Assembly (NCBI RefSeq): GCF_007786475.1
Contig: NZ_VNJJ01000014.1
Coordinates: 1 to 64,000, forward strand
DNA length: 64,000 nt
Reading direction: 5' to 3'
Source: Cohnella terricola
GTDB taxonomy: Bacteria > Bacillota > Bacilli > Paenibacillales > Paenibacillaceae
Positions 52,738-60,389 of this stretch are shown here, piece by piece (positions within the stretch are counted from its first letter, which is position 1; each line of letters opens with the position of its first letter). A model generated the notes under the pieces. That model made no database searches. It saw only the letters and a list, made by a program, of their open reading frames with translations, and had not been told where the DNA came from. The position numbers were made by a program, and so were the translations under genes.

Positions 52738-53580
52738 TCAACCGCCTCCTCTTCTCGCTTTCCTGCAAGTTAAGTTGTACGTTCGTCCGTATTCGCGGGC
52801 AAACTTGACGATCGTGCGAAGCATGGAGGGATCGGACAGTTTCGTAAATGGGCAGGGATCGGGCCGCGTATTCACCTCGAGAATCCAGCACCGCCCCCTC
52901 CGGTCCACCGCGATGTCCAGTCCTAATTCTCTCATCTTGGGATAAACCCGGGAGAATCGAAGCGCGGTTGCATGAGCCAGGGCATCGAATTTGTTCAAAA
53001 TGCGAATCGATCGTTGCGGCCCGAAAGTTTCGCGTAATATCGCTTCGGTTCCGTGAATGCTCCCGCCTTGGCTGCCGTTGGTCACCGCTTTGCCGGGGAA
53101 CGCGACCCGCGCCGCCGTCCCCGTCACCTTCCATCCGACCTTCCTCCCTTTCTGAATCATGACGCGAAAATCGATCGGCCGGCTGTTCCGCCGTATCATG
53201 CGGATGCCCCTCTGCACCAGATAAGGCTTCCCTTTCATTCTCCAACGAAGCCACCTAATCAGTTCCGCATAGCGGCCAAACGTTTTGCGTTGCCGCCCGG
53301 ACTGAACGACCCATTTTCCGCCGGCGCGTTCGACTTTCATCACGCCCACTCCACAAGAACCAGATTCCGGTTTTACGTACACCATTCCGAAACCGCTCAA
53401 CATGCGTTCGAGCGAATCGTTCGAAAGCCGCAGCGTCATCGGAATATGCGCCGACAGCATGGGAGATGCCGCCAGCACTTTGGTTTTGATCCACTTGCTC
53501 GATACCGCCGTTTTTGAGTTCGTACGTCTTCCTCTCCTCCAGGGAAAACAGGATAGCGCCCTTAGGATAAAATATGGCAT
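52738..53580 (-). CDS. YheC/YheD family ATP-grasp protein (spore-coat associated)
   Basis: Protein of up to 280 residues. It has the YheC/YheD pattern: SKWIKTKVL, GMVYVKPESGSCGVGVMKVE, PYLVQRGIRMIRRNSRPIDF, VRVMIQKGRK-like strands and the metal-binding LDIAVDRRGRCWILEVNTRPDPCPF split over two blocks. ATP-grasp enzymes ligate a carboxylate to an amine; YheC and YheD in B. subtilis are linked to the spore coat, their substrate unknown. The start is uncertain: the only upstream in-frame ATG (53580) sits almost on its GGGAG, and the family core begins near residue 28. It is divergent from the adenylating-enzyme gene, with 108 bases between them. Confidence 0.82.
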   Translation of the reverse strand: MPYFILRALSCFPWRRGRRTNSKTAVSSKWIKTKVLAASPMLSAHIPMTLRLSNDSLERMLSGFGMVYVKPESGSCGVGVMKVERAGGKWVVQSGRQRKTFGRYAELIRWLRWRMKGKPYLVQRGIRMIRRNSRPIDFRVMIQKGRKVGWKVTGTAARVAFPGKAVTNGSQGGSIHGTEAILRETFGPQRSIRILNKFDALAHATALRFSRVYPKMRELGLDIAVDRRGRCWILEVNTRPDPCPFTKLSDPSMLRTIVKFAREYGRTYNLTCRKARRGGG

Positions 53581-53688
53581 TTCTCCCGGGAAGGAAGGGC
53601 GATCGCCCAGCGGCGAACGAAGAACGAGACGCTCTTGCCGACATATATATGAATATCGGCCCAGTTCAGACGAAAGCGAGGGAAAAAC

Positions 53689-54918
53689 ATGCGCTCATCG
53701 CCTTTTCACGACAAGATCGACCGGACAGCGCGAACGTTCCCCTGGTACGGAAGGCTTCTTGCCGACAGCGGCATCGATCGCTTCACTGTACGGGCGCTCG
53801 GACAATTACCCCTCGTAACAGCCGGGCTACTGGAACGTTATTATTACGGCCGGGAGCATCCTTATGCGATCGATGAGTCGCCCGATCGAGTCTATTCTTA
53901 CCGCACTTCGGGAACGAGTTCTCATATCCGCAAGACGATTTTTTATTCCGGGGAAGACGAACGGAACTATATCCGGGTGAAGAGCGACCTTTTTCGCCGT
54001 CTACTCGCGCCCTCCGGCGTTCTCACGGCAATCTCGGACATGGGTACGGGACATGCGGCCGCCACCGCGCCGGAGGTGTTCGCCCGGCTCGGCATTCAGG
54101 CCGATTCGATTTCTTACGAATTGCCGATCGGCAGTCACCTGAAGAGGCTGAAGACGCTGCATCCTCACGTGTTATACACGATGCCTTCGATCCTGGATCG
54201 ATTGCTGACTGCGGCAGGAAATGATGCTTCCTCCTTCGGCATTCGCCGGGTCCTGCTCGTCGGGGAGATTGCCTCTCCTGCCTGGCGCGGCAGCGTGGCG
54301 GGACGGCTTCGCTTGGCGGAGGACGATATTACCGACACTTATGGATCGATCGAGATCGGAACGATCGCCTATTATTCTCATGAGCATGGCAGGTATTTGT
54401 TCACGGAGGGCATCCAAGCAGAAGGAATACCTTCCCATGCGTTGGACGAAAACATGGAACCTCTGCCGGATGGGGAGTCCGTTCTCGTGGTAAGTTCCTA
54501 CGTTCGCCATCTTTTTCCTGCCTTGAGGTATGTCACTTATGATATCGTGCGGGATTTCCGCCCGATTCTTGTGAACGGAGTATGGAAGCCAAGCTTTCAA
54601 GCGATCGTTCGTCGTATCGGCCCGGAGCTCAAGCACGGGGAGAAAATAAGCGTCTACGATATCGAGAACGTCGTCTATCGACACCTACAGGACGCCGAAG
54701 TCTGCATCCGCGTGCGCGCGAACAAGCTTGCGGTTCTCGTGGACAGCAAGGAGCAAAGTCCGGACGTCTATAAGCGCATCGAACTTGAATTAGCGGATCG
54801 GATTCCGGAGATCGGGGCGATGATTCGGGGCGGGATTCTGGATGCGATACAGGTGTTGCCGTCTGCCATCGACAGCGGAGAAAACGTCATGAAACGGAAA
54901 AAAGTATTTTATGACTAG
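53689..54918 (+). CDS. Adenylate-forming enzyme (PaaK/CoF-synthetase-like)
   Basis: Protein of 409 residues from the AMP-binding (ANL-type) group most like phenylacetate-CoA ligase and coenzyme F390 synthetase. The phosphate loop reads SYRTSGTSSHIRKT (near residue 65), the adenine-site motif is DTYGSIEIGTIAYY (near residue 222), and the C-terminal lid with ENVVYRHLQDAEVCIRVRAN follows. There is no carrier-protein domain. It would activate a carboxylic acid, for CoA transfer or amide formation. SbnA and SbnB genes follow at 14 and 24 bases, so the acid activated may be linked to 2,3-diaminopropionate. The ATG at 53689 has GCGAGGG upstream. Confidence 0.82.
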   Translation: MRSSPFHDKIDRTARTFPWYGRLLADSGIDRFTVRALGQLPLVTAGLLERYYYGREHPYAIDESPDRVYSYRTSGTSSHIRKTIFYSGEDERNYIRVKSDLFRRLLAPSGVLTAISDMGTGHAAATAPEVFARLGIQADSISYELPIGSHLKRLKTLHPHVLYTMPSILDRLLTAAGNDASSFGIRRVLLVGEIASPAWRGSVAGRLRLAEDDITDTYGSIEIGTIAYYSHEHGRYLFTEGIQAEGIPSHALDENMEPLPDGESVLVVSSYVRHLFPALRYVTYDIVRDFRPILVNGVWKPSFQAIVRRIGPELKHGEKISVYDIENVVYRHLQDAEVCIRVRANKLAVLVDSKEQSPDVYKRIELELADRIPEIGAMIRGGILDAIQVLPSAIDSGENVMKRKKVFYD

Positions 54919-54932
54919 AGGGGGCGGCGGGA

Positions 54933-55934
54933 TTGGACGATAACGAGTTAATCGGCTTAGGAAGCCCCGCGGATTTGGGCGCCCTGGATACCGGATCGGG
55001 CATCTGCTCGGCGATCGGCCGCACTCCGCTCGTTCGTTTGAGCCGCGTGTTGCCGGAAACTACTTGCCACATCTACGGTAAGCTCGAAATGATGAATCCC
55101 GGAGGAAGCGCCAAGGACCGTCCCGCCTTGCGCATCATGAGAGAAGCGATCCGGACGGGGGAAATTCGCCGCGGCACGACCGTCATCGAATCGAGCTCGG
55201 GCAATATGGCCGTCAGCTTGGCGCAGATCTGCCTGTATTTGGGGCTGCGTTTCATTTGTGTCGTCGATCCGCGCACGACCGAGAGCCATTTAAGGCTGAT
55301 TCGTCAGCTTCAAGGGCAGATCGAGCTTGTCGAGAAGCCGGACTCGGCAAGCGGAGACTACTTGCTCGCCCGGATTAAACGAGTGCAGCGACTGCGGGAA
55401 GAAATCGGCGATTGTTACTGGACTAACCAATACGGCAATCCGAACAATTATATGGCGCATTACGACACGACGATGCCGGAAATTCTGGAGGCGCTGCCTC
55501 ATCTTGACTACTTGTTCTGTGGAGTCAGCTCCTGCGGAACGATAAGAGGCTGCGCCGAGAGGCTAAAGGACGAAAGACGCGCCACGAAGATCATTGCCGT
55601 CGACGCTCAGGGGAGCGTCATTTTCGGCGGCGCGAAAGGGGTTAGGCGGCTGCCGGGACTTGGCGCGGCGATATCCCCTTCACTCAGCCGCCAGGACCTG
55701 ATCGACCAGGTCGTATATGTATCGGAGCGCGACTGCATCGAAGGCTGCAAGGAATTGCTGCGAACGGAGGGAATTCTCGCCGGAGCTTCCTCGGGAGGCG
55801 TCATCGCGGCCATTCGGGCCATGAGCAGCGAGATTCCGGACGGAGCGGTCTGCGCCGCCGTGCTGCCCGATCGGGGAGAACGGTATCTCGATACCGTGTA
55901 TAACGAGGAATGGGTTAGCGCCAACGTTCCATAA
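54933..55934 (+). CDS. sbnA: N-(2-amino-2-carboxyethyl)-L-glutamate synthase SbnA
   Basis: PLP-dependent enzyme of 333 residues from the cysteine synthase fold. SbnA joins O-phospho-L-serine and L-glutamate to make ACEGA, the precursor of L-2,3-diaminopropionate. The PLP lysine is in NPGGSAKDRPALRIM (near residue 58), the SSGN loop is ESSSGNMAVSLAQ, and the phosphate-binding GVSSCGTIRGCAERL follows. The stretch DPRTTESHLRLIRQLQGQIE is typical of SbnA rather than CysK. The TTG start follows GGGGG. SbnB is the next gene; together they suffice for diaminopropionate. Confidence 0.92.
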   Translation: MDDNELIGLGSPADLGALDTGSGICSAIGRTPLVRLSRVLPETTCHIYGKLEMMNPGGSAKDRPALRIMREAIRTGEIRRGTTVIESSSGNMAVSLAQICLYLGLRFICVVDPRTTESHLRLIRQLQGQIELVEKPDSASGDYLLARIKRVQRLREEIGDCYWTNQYGNPNNYMAHYDTTMPEILEALPHLDYLFCGVSSCGTIRGCAERLKDERRATKIIAVDAQGSVIFGGAKGVRRLPGLGAAISPSLSRQDLIDQVVYVSERDCIEGCKELLRTEGILAGASSGGVIAAIRAMSSEIPDGAVCAAVLPDRGERYLDTVYNEEWVSANVP

Positions 55935-55958
55935 TCCGTCGGTAAGGAGTGGCGCATT

Positions 55959-56930
55959 ATGATTTATTTAAACGACGGGCATATTCGGCAGTTGGGCATC
56001 GATTGGGTCCTTCTTGAAGAGCGGATCTTTGCGACGCTGCGAAAACTCGGCACGCCGGAGATCGTCCAACCGCTGAAGCCCTATTTGCGTTTCGGGCAAC
56101 CCAGGAACAGAATCATTGCCATGCCCGCATTCGTAGGCGGCAATGAAGAGATATGCGGCATCAAATGGATCGCCAGCTTCCCGGACAACGTTCGGCGCGG
56201 GCTATCCCGCGCGCACGGCACGATCGTGTTGAATGACCCGACTACCGGCGTTCCCATTGCGATCTTCAGCGGCGGATTGCTTAACCAACTCCGTACGGCT
56301 GCCGTGAGCGCGGTCATGTTGCGGCGCTATTTTGCCTTGCAGCGCCGGAGTAAATACCGGATTGGGATCATGGGTTGGGGACCGATCGGGAGAAGACACC
56401 TGGATATGGTCTTCGCGCTGTTCGGCGATAGTATCGCGAGCGTTAAGCTGTTCGATATCAAAGGGATCGATTCGAAGTCGGCGAATGTTACGTCGCATCC
56501 GATACGCCCGAAGATCTCATCGTCCTGGAGGGAGCTTTATCGCGAGAGCGATATCGTCTTTACTTGCACTTCCTCGGCCGAACGTTATATCGACGAGCCT
56601 CCGGTTCCCGGGGCACTGCTGATGAACGTTTCCTTGCGCGAATATTTGCCGGACAGCATCGGAGAAGGAACCGCGATCGTCGTGGACAACTGGCAAGAGG
56701 TGTGCAGGGAAAATACCGATATCGAGCTTCTGCACGTGCAGGCGGGGCTTCAAGAGAAGAACACGATCAGTTTGCGAGGAGCTGTACACGAGGAAGGTTT
56801 GAACGGCTTGGCGCCTTCCGTGCCGATCTTCTTCAATCCGATGGGCATGGCGGCTTTCGATATTGCGATAGCGGCCTTTTACCGTCATAAAGCGGAACGG
56901 CTCGGGGTTGGCATTCGATTAGAGGGGTGA
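55959..56930 (+). CDS. sbnB: N-((2S)-2-amino-2-carboxyethyl)-L-glutamate dehydrogenase SbnB
   Basis: NAD-dependent enzyme of 323 residues in the ornithine cyclodeaminase / mu-crystallin family. SbnB oxidises and splits ACEGA to L-2,3-diaminopropionate and 2-oxoglutarate. The Rossmann motif is GIMGWGPIGRRHLDMVF (near residue 135), preceded by GGLLNQLRTAAVSAVMLRRY, and followed by DIVFTCTSSAERYI. The SbnA-SbnB pairing supports the assignment over ornithine cyclodeaminase. The ATG follows AAGGAGT. It is the last gene of the three-gene unit; tandem repeats follow directly, without a clear terminator. Confidence 0.92.
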   Translation: MIYLNDGHIRQLGIDWVLLEERIFATLRKLGTPEIVQPLKPYLRFGQPRNRIIAMPAFVGGNEEICGIKWIASFPDNVRRGLSRAHGTIVLNDPTTGVPIAIFSGGLLNQLRTAAVSAVMLRRYFALQRRSKYRIGIMGWGPIGRRHLDMVFALFGDSIASVKLFDIKGIDSKSANVTSHPIRPKISSSWRELYRESDIVFTCTSSAERYIDEPPVPGALLMNVSLREYLPDSIGEGTAIVVDNWQEVCRENTDIELLHVQAGLQEKNTISLRGAVHEEGLNGLAPSVPIFFNPMGMAAFDIAIAAFYRHKAERLGVGIRLEG

Positions 56931-56938
56931 CATAAACC

Positions 56939-57055
56939 AACCAACTTTCCTGCCTATAATCTCGCCGCACGCGCTTATTTCCATAACTCAGCCAATTTTC
57001 CCGCCAATAAGCTTGCCGCACGCACTTATTTCAGTAACCTAGCCAACTTTCCCTT
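56939..57055. repeat. Short tandem repeat, about 51-bp units
   Basis: Two units of 51 bases, starting near 56942 and 56993, and the beginning of a third at about 57044. Each opens with CCAACTTTCC or CCAATTTTCC and contains CTTGCCGCACGCACTTATTT or CTCGCCGCACGCGCTTATTT. The period is the same as in the array at 20.3 kb, but sequence similarity between them is at best weak. It directly precedes the 114-bp array. Confidence 0.8.
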
Positions 57056-57059
57056 TGTG

Positions 57060-57690
57060 AGTAAATACGACGAAATCATCGCCATTAGCGCAGTGGTACC
57101 ACTTTTGCCCCGATCCCGAGACTATTAGCGATGAAAAACATCATATTTACTCCTCGTGAGGTGCATGTTGGGAGCAAGTACGATGAATAACATCCCTATT
57201 AGCGTAGTCATGCCACTTTTGCCCCGATCCCGAGACTATTAGCGATGAAAAACATCGTACTTCCTACTCAGGTGGCTCAACACGAGAGAAAGTACGATGA
57301 ATAACATCCCTATTAGCGTATTGGCGCCACTTTTGCTCCGATCCCGGGACTATTAGCGATGAAAAACATCATACTTCCTCCTCGTGGGGCTCAACACGAG
57401 AGAAAGTACGATGAATAACATCCCTATTAGCGCAGTGGTGCCACTTTTGCTCCGATCCCGGGACTATTAGCGATGAAAAACATCGTACTTCCTACTCGTG
57501 AGGCTCAACACGAGAGAAAGTACGATGAATAACATCCCTATTAGCGTAGTGGTGCCACTTTTGCTCCGATCCCGGGACTATTTGCGATGAAAAACATCGT
57601 ACTTCCTCCTCATGTGGCTCAACACGAGAGAAAGTACGATGAATAACATCCCTATTAGCGAATCAATGCCACTTTTTGCTCGCGCAAGTA
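57060..57690. repeat. 114-bp tandem repeat array, six units
   Basis: The motif CGATGAATAACATC occurs at 57181, 57295, 57409, 57523 and 57637, an exact 114-bp period, and a diverged first unit begins near 57068. Each unit includes GTGCCACTTTTGCTCCGATC, CCCGGGACTATTAGCGATGA and AAAACATCGTACTTCCT. Small palindromes GATG-N5-CATC recur twice per unit. The pair at 35.95-36.17 kb is the same family in reverse orientation. The array lies between the convergent sbnB and ABC-F genes. There are no spacers as in CRISPR and no coding sense. Confidence 0.95.
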
Positions 57691-57698
57691 CGTGCCCC

Positions 57699-59639
57699 CT
57701 ACGCCCGCCCGCTCTTGTTCGCCGCAATCTGCTCGGCAAGCTCGTTCAGCTCGGTCCAGCGCTCGAGCAGGCCGTCCAGCTTCGTCTCCAGGCTCGATTG
57801 CTCCTCCATCAGCTCCTGCAATCGCCCGGAATCGCTGGCGGCCGCATCCATCTTCGCGGCGATCGCGGCAAGCGCTTCTTCCGTCTCGGCGATCCAGCCG
57901 TCGATCTGCTCGAAATCCTTCTGATCCTTATAAGACATCTTAAGGACCGGACGTTCTTTACGCTCCGCTGATGCCGACTCGGAAACCGAAGAAGCGGACG
58001 CCGCTTTCACAGGTGTGCCTCCCACCTGAATAGCCGCTTCCTTCCGATCCGCCTGCTCCTTGTATTCGGAATAATTGCCCGTATACTGCGTGACCGCGCC
58101 GTCGCCTTCGAACGCCAGAATGCGGTCGACAGTCCGATCGAGGAAATAGCGATCATGCGAGACGACGATAACAACGCCGGAGAAATCGTCCAAATAGTCC
58201 TCCAACACCGTTAAAGTGGCGATATCGAGATCGTTGGTCGGCTCGTCGAGCAGCAGCACATTTGGCGCTTCCATTAATACCCGCAGCAGTTGCAGCCGCC
58301 TTTTCTCTCCGCCGGACAGCTTGGAAATAACCGACCACTGCGTCGCAGACGGAAATAGGAACCGCTCCAGCATCTGCCCCGCCGAGATCGTCGTCCCGTC
58401 GGCGGTTTTCACTTGCTCCGCACCCTCGCGGATATACTCCATTACCCGAAGCGACTCGTCCATCTCGTCGTGCTCTTGACTGAACCAGCCCAACTTAACT
58501 GTCGGGCCGAGTTCCACGCGCCCGCCGTCCGGCTGAAGCTTCCCGGCGATCAGCTTCAGCAGCGTCGACTTGCCGCTGCCGTTGCGCCCGACGATGCCTA
58601 GGCGGTCCTCCGGGACGGCAATGTAGCTCAAATCCTTGATCAGCGTCCGATCACCGAACTGCTTCGACAATTGCTCGATCTCCAGTATTTTTTTGCCGAG
58701 TCTTGTCGATGCCACCGATACGTCCAGCTTACCCGCCGACGCCTTCGGCCCTTGTTCTTTCAGCGCCTCGAACCGATCGATGCGCGCCTTCTGCTTCGTG
58801 GAGCGCGCCTGTACGCCGCGGCGAATCCAAGCAAGCTCATTGCGCAGCAGGTTTTGCCGCTTCGCTTCGGAAGCCGCCTCGCGTTCCTCCCGCTCCAGCT
58901 TTAATTCCAAGAAGCGGCTGTAATTCGCTTCATAGAAAAACGCCGTACCCCGATCCAGCTCGATCACCCGATTGCTGACCCGGTCCAAGAAATACCGGTC
59001 GTGCGTGATCATTAATAATGCGCCTTTGCGCTTCTGAAGCATTCCTTCGAGCCAAGCAACGGAGTCGTTGTCAATATGGTTCGTCGGCTCGTCCAAAATC
59101 AGAACGTCGGACGGCTGCAGCAGCGCCGCCGCCATTGCCACCCGCTTGCGTTGACCGCCTGAGAACGTAGAAACCCGATCATTCACATTCATAATTCCGA
59201 GCTTTGTCAGCGCCGTCTTAGCCTCGCTCTCGAGCTGCCAAGCGTTTAATTCGTCCATGCGCGCGCCTACCGCGATCAGCCGTTCCTGAAGACCTGAGTC
59301 GTCCGGCCGCAACGCCAACTCCTCTAACACCGATGCATGTTCGCGCACGGCCCGAAGCTGCGGCGAATCTCCGCCCAACACGTGCTCGAGAGCCGTTTCC
59401 TCCGGACCGAACACCGGATCCTGCACAAGCATCCGAAGCACGACGGATCGACCGATGGAGACTTTGCCGGAATCGGCCGGCTCCAGACCCGCAATCACCT
59501 TGAGCAACGTCGACTTGCCCGTGCCGTTCACGCCGATAATGCCGATCTTGTCCCCGCTCTCGACACCAAACGTGACGTTTTCGAACAGAATTTTGTCACT
59601 GTAGCTTTTCGCTATATTTTCAACGGATAATAAGTGCAT
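57699..59639 (-). CDS. ABC-F family ATPase (Uup/YfmR-like)
   Basis: Soluble protein of 646 residues with two ABC domains and no membrane segments. First domain: Walker A GVNGTGKSTLLKVI, signature FSGGQRKRVAMA, Walker B VLILDEPTNHID. Linker of about 80 residues with the charged arm LELKLEREEREAASEAKRQN. Second domain: GRNGSGKSTLLKLI, LSGGEKRRLQLLRVL, LLLDEPTNDLDIAT. A C-terminal coiled coil (about 560-646: EEALAAIAAKMDAAASDSGR, LQELMEEQSSLETKLDGLL) marks the Uup/YfmR subgroup, which acts on the ribosome to relieve stalling rather than giving antibiotic resistance. The ATG at 59639 is used because the family N-terminus MHLLSVENIAKSY begins there. Confidence 0.92.
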   Translation of the reverse strand: MHLLSVENIAKSYSDKILFENVTFGVESGDKIGIIGVNGTGKSTLLKVIAGLEPADSGKVSIGRSVVLRMLVQDPVFGPEETALEHVLGGDSPQLRAVREHASVLEELALRPDDSGLQERLIAVGARMDELNAWQLESEAKTALTKLGIMNVNDRVSTFSGGQRKRVAMAAALLQPSDVLILDEPTNHIDNDSVAWLEGMLQKRKGALLMITHDRYFLDRVSNRVIELDRGTAFFYEANYSRFLELKLEREEREAASEAKRQNLLRNELAWIRRGVQARSTKQKARIDRFEALKEQGPKASAGKLDVSVASTRLGKKILEIEQLSKQFGDRTLIKDLSYIAVPEDRLGIVGRNGSGKSTLLKLIAGKLQPDGGRVELGPTVKLGWFSQEHDEMDESLRVMEYIREGAEQVKTADGTTISAGQMLERFLFPSATQWSVISKLSGGEKRRLQLLRVLMEAPNVLLLDEPTNDLDIATLTVLEDYLDDFSGVVIVVSHDRYFLDRTVDRILAFEGDGAVTQYTGNYSEYKEQADRKEAAIQVGGTPVKAASASSVSESASAERKERPVLKMSYKDQKDFEQIDGWIAETEEALAAIAAKMDAAASDSGRLQELMEEQSSLETKLDGLLERWTELNELAEQIAANKSGRA

Positions 59640-59848
59640 CCCGCTATCCACTCGCTTTAACTCTAGAGTACGGTACGATTTCTTCTGTATCATATCATAC
59701 TTCGCTTTCCGATTGCCCGAACGACCGGCTGATTCAGGGAACTGAGTCCGAGTGAAATTTCCCTATTGGTGGAAAACTACCGTATGACCGGTTTGACGCC
59801 TGCGAACCCGGGGTAATTATCGGCAGGAAGCATGAAGGAGGTCTCGTT

Positions 59849-60280
59849 ATGATATTCAGACACATTCTCGTTCCATACGACGGGTCCGAGCCGTCCGCCA
59901 GAGCCCTAGACAAAGCCTTGGAGATCGTCGCGAAGGACTCCGGCCCGCATCTCACCGTCGCGCACGCGATCAACCTTCAGCCGGTAACATTCGCGGACGT
60001 AACGTTCGTCCAACCCGATTTCTATCAGGAGCAAGTCAAAGCGCACGGAGAAAAGATCATCGATAAGATCAAGCAGATTACCCGGGACGTCCCCCATGCG
60101 AACGCGGTGATCCTGGCTGGACCGCCGGCGGAGGCTATTCTCGATTATGCGGACAATAACGGATGCGATCTGATCGTCATGGGCAACAGAGGTCTGAGTT
60201 CATTTAAGGAATTTATGCTCGGCAGCGTCAGCCATAACGTGATTCTTCACTCGCGCATCCCGGTGATGGTCATGAAATAA
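59849..60280 (+). CDS. Universal stress protein, UspA family
   Basis: Protein of 143 residues with the UspA fold. The N-terminus is IFRHILVPYDGSEPSARALD, and the ATP-binding motif GxxGx9GS is present in MGNRGLSSFKEFMLGSVSH, so it is probably an ATP-binding type. The end IPVMVMK is typical. The ATG follows AAGGAGG. A TTGACG / AATTAT pair at about 59782-59809 could be the promoter. It stands alone between the ABC-F gene and a terminator. Confidence 0.93.
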   Translation: MIFRHILVPYDGSEPSARALDKALEIVAKDSGPHLTVAHAINLQPVTFADVTFVQPDFYQEQVKAHGEKIIDKIKQITRDVPHANAVILAGPPAEAILDYADNNGCDLIVMGNRGLSSFKEFMLGSVSHNVILHSRIPVMVMK

Positions 60281-60313
60281 CACGCAAATTCGCCGCCGAA
60301 TAATCAAATTCGC

Positions 60314-60350
60314 GAAACAACCCTGACAGTCTCCTGTCAGGGTTGTTGGT
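60314..60350 (+). terminator. Terminator after the universal stress protein gene
   Basis: Perfect stem ACAACCCTGACAG / CTGTCAGGGTTGT with a four-base loop (TCTC), then TGGTCTAT. Very stable, short U-tract. Confidence 0.85.
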
Positions 60351-60389
60351 CTATACTGTAATTATCTATGGATCGGGAGGGAAAGACGT

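Noticed and set aside
52535..53254. Minus-strand frame of 239 codons overlapping the YheC/YheD gene
   Set aside because: Most of it is Arg/Ser-rich and out of frame with the well-supported ATP-grasp protein. The hydrophobic tail near 52560-52650 has no start or family of its own.
57060..57690. CRISPR array
   Set aside because: The whole 114-bp unit is conserved, with no unique spacers, and no cas genes are present. The same holds for the 51-bp arrays.
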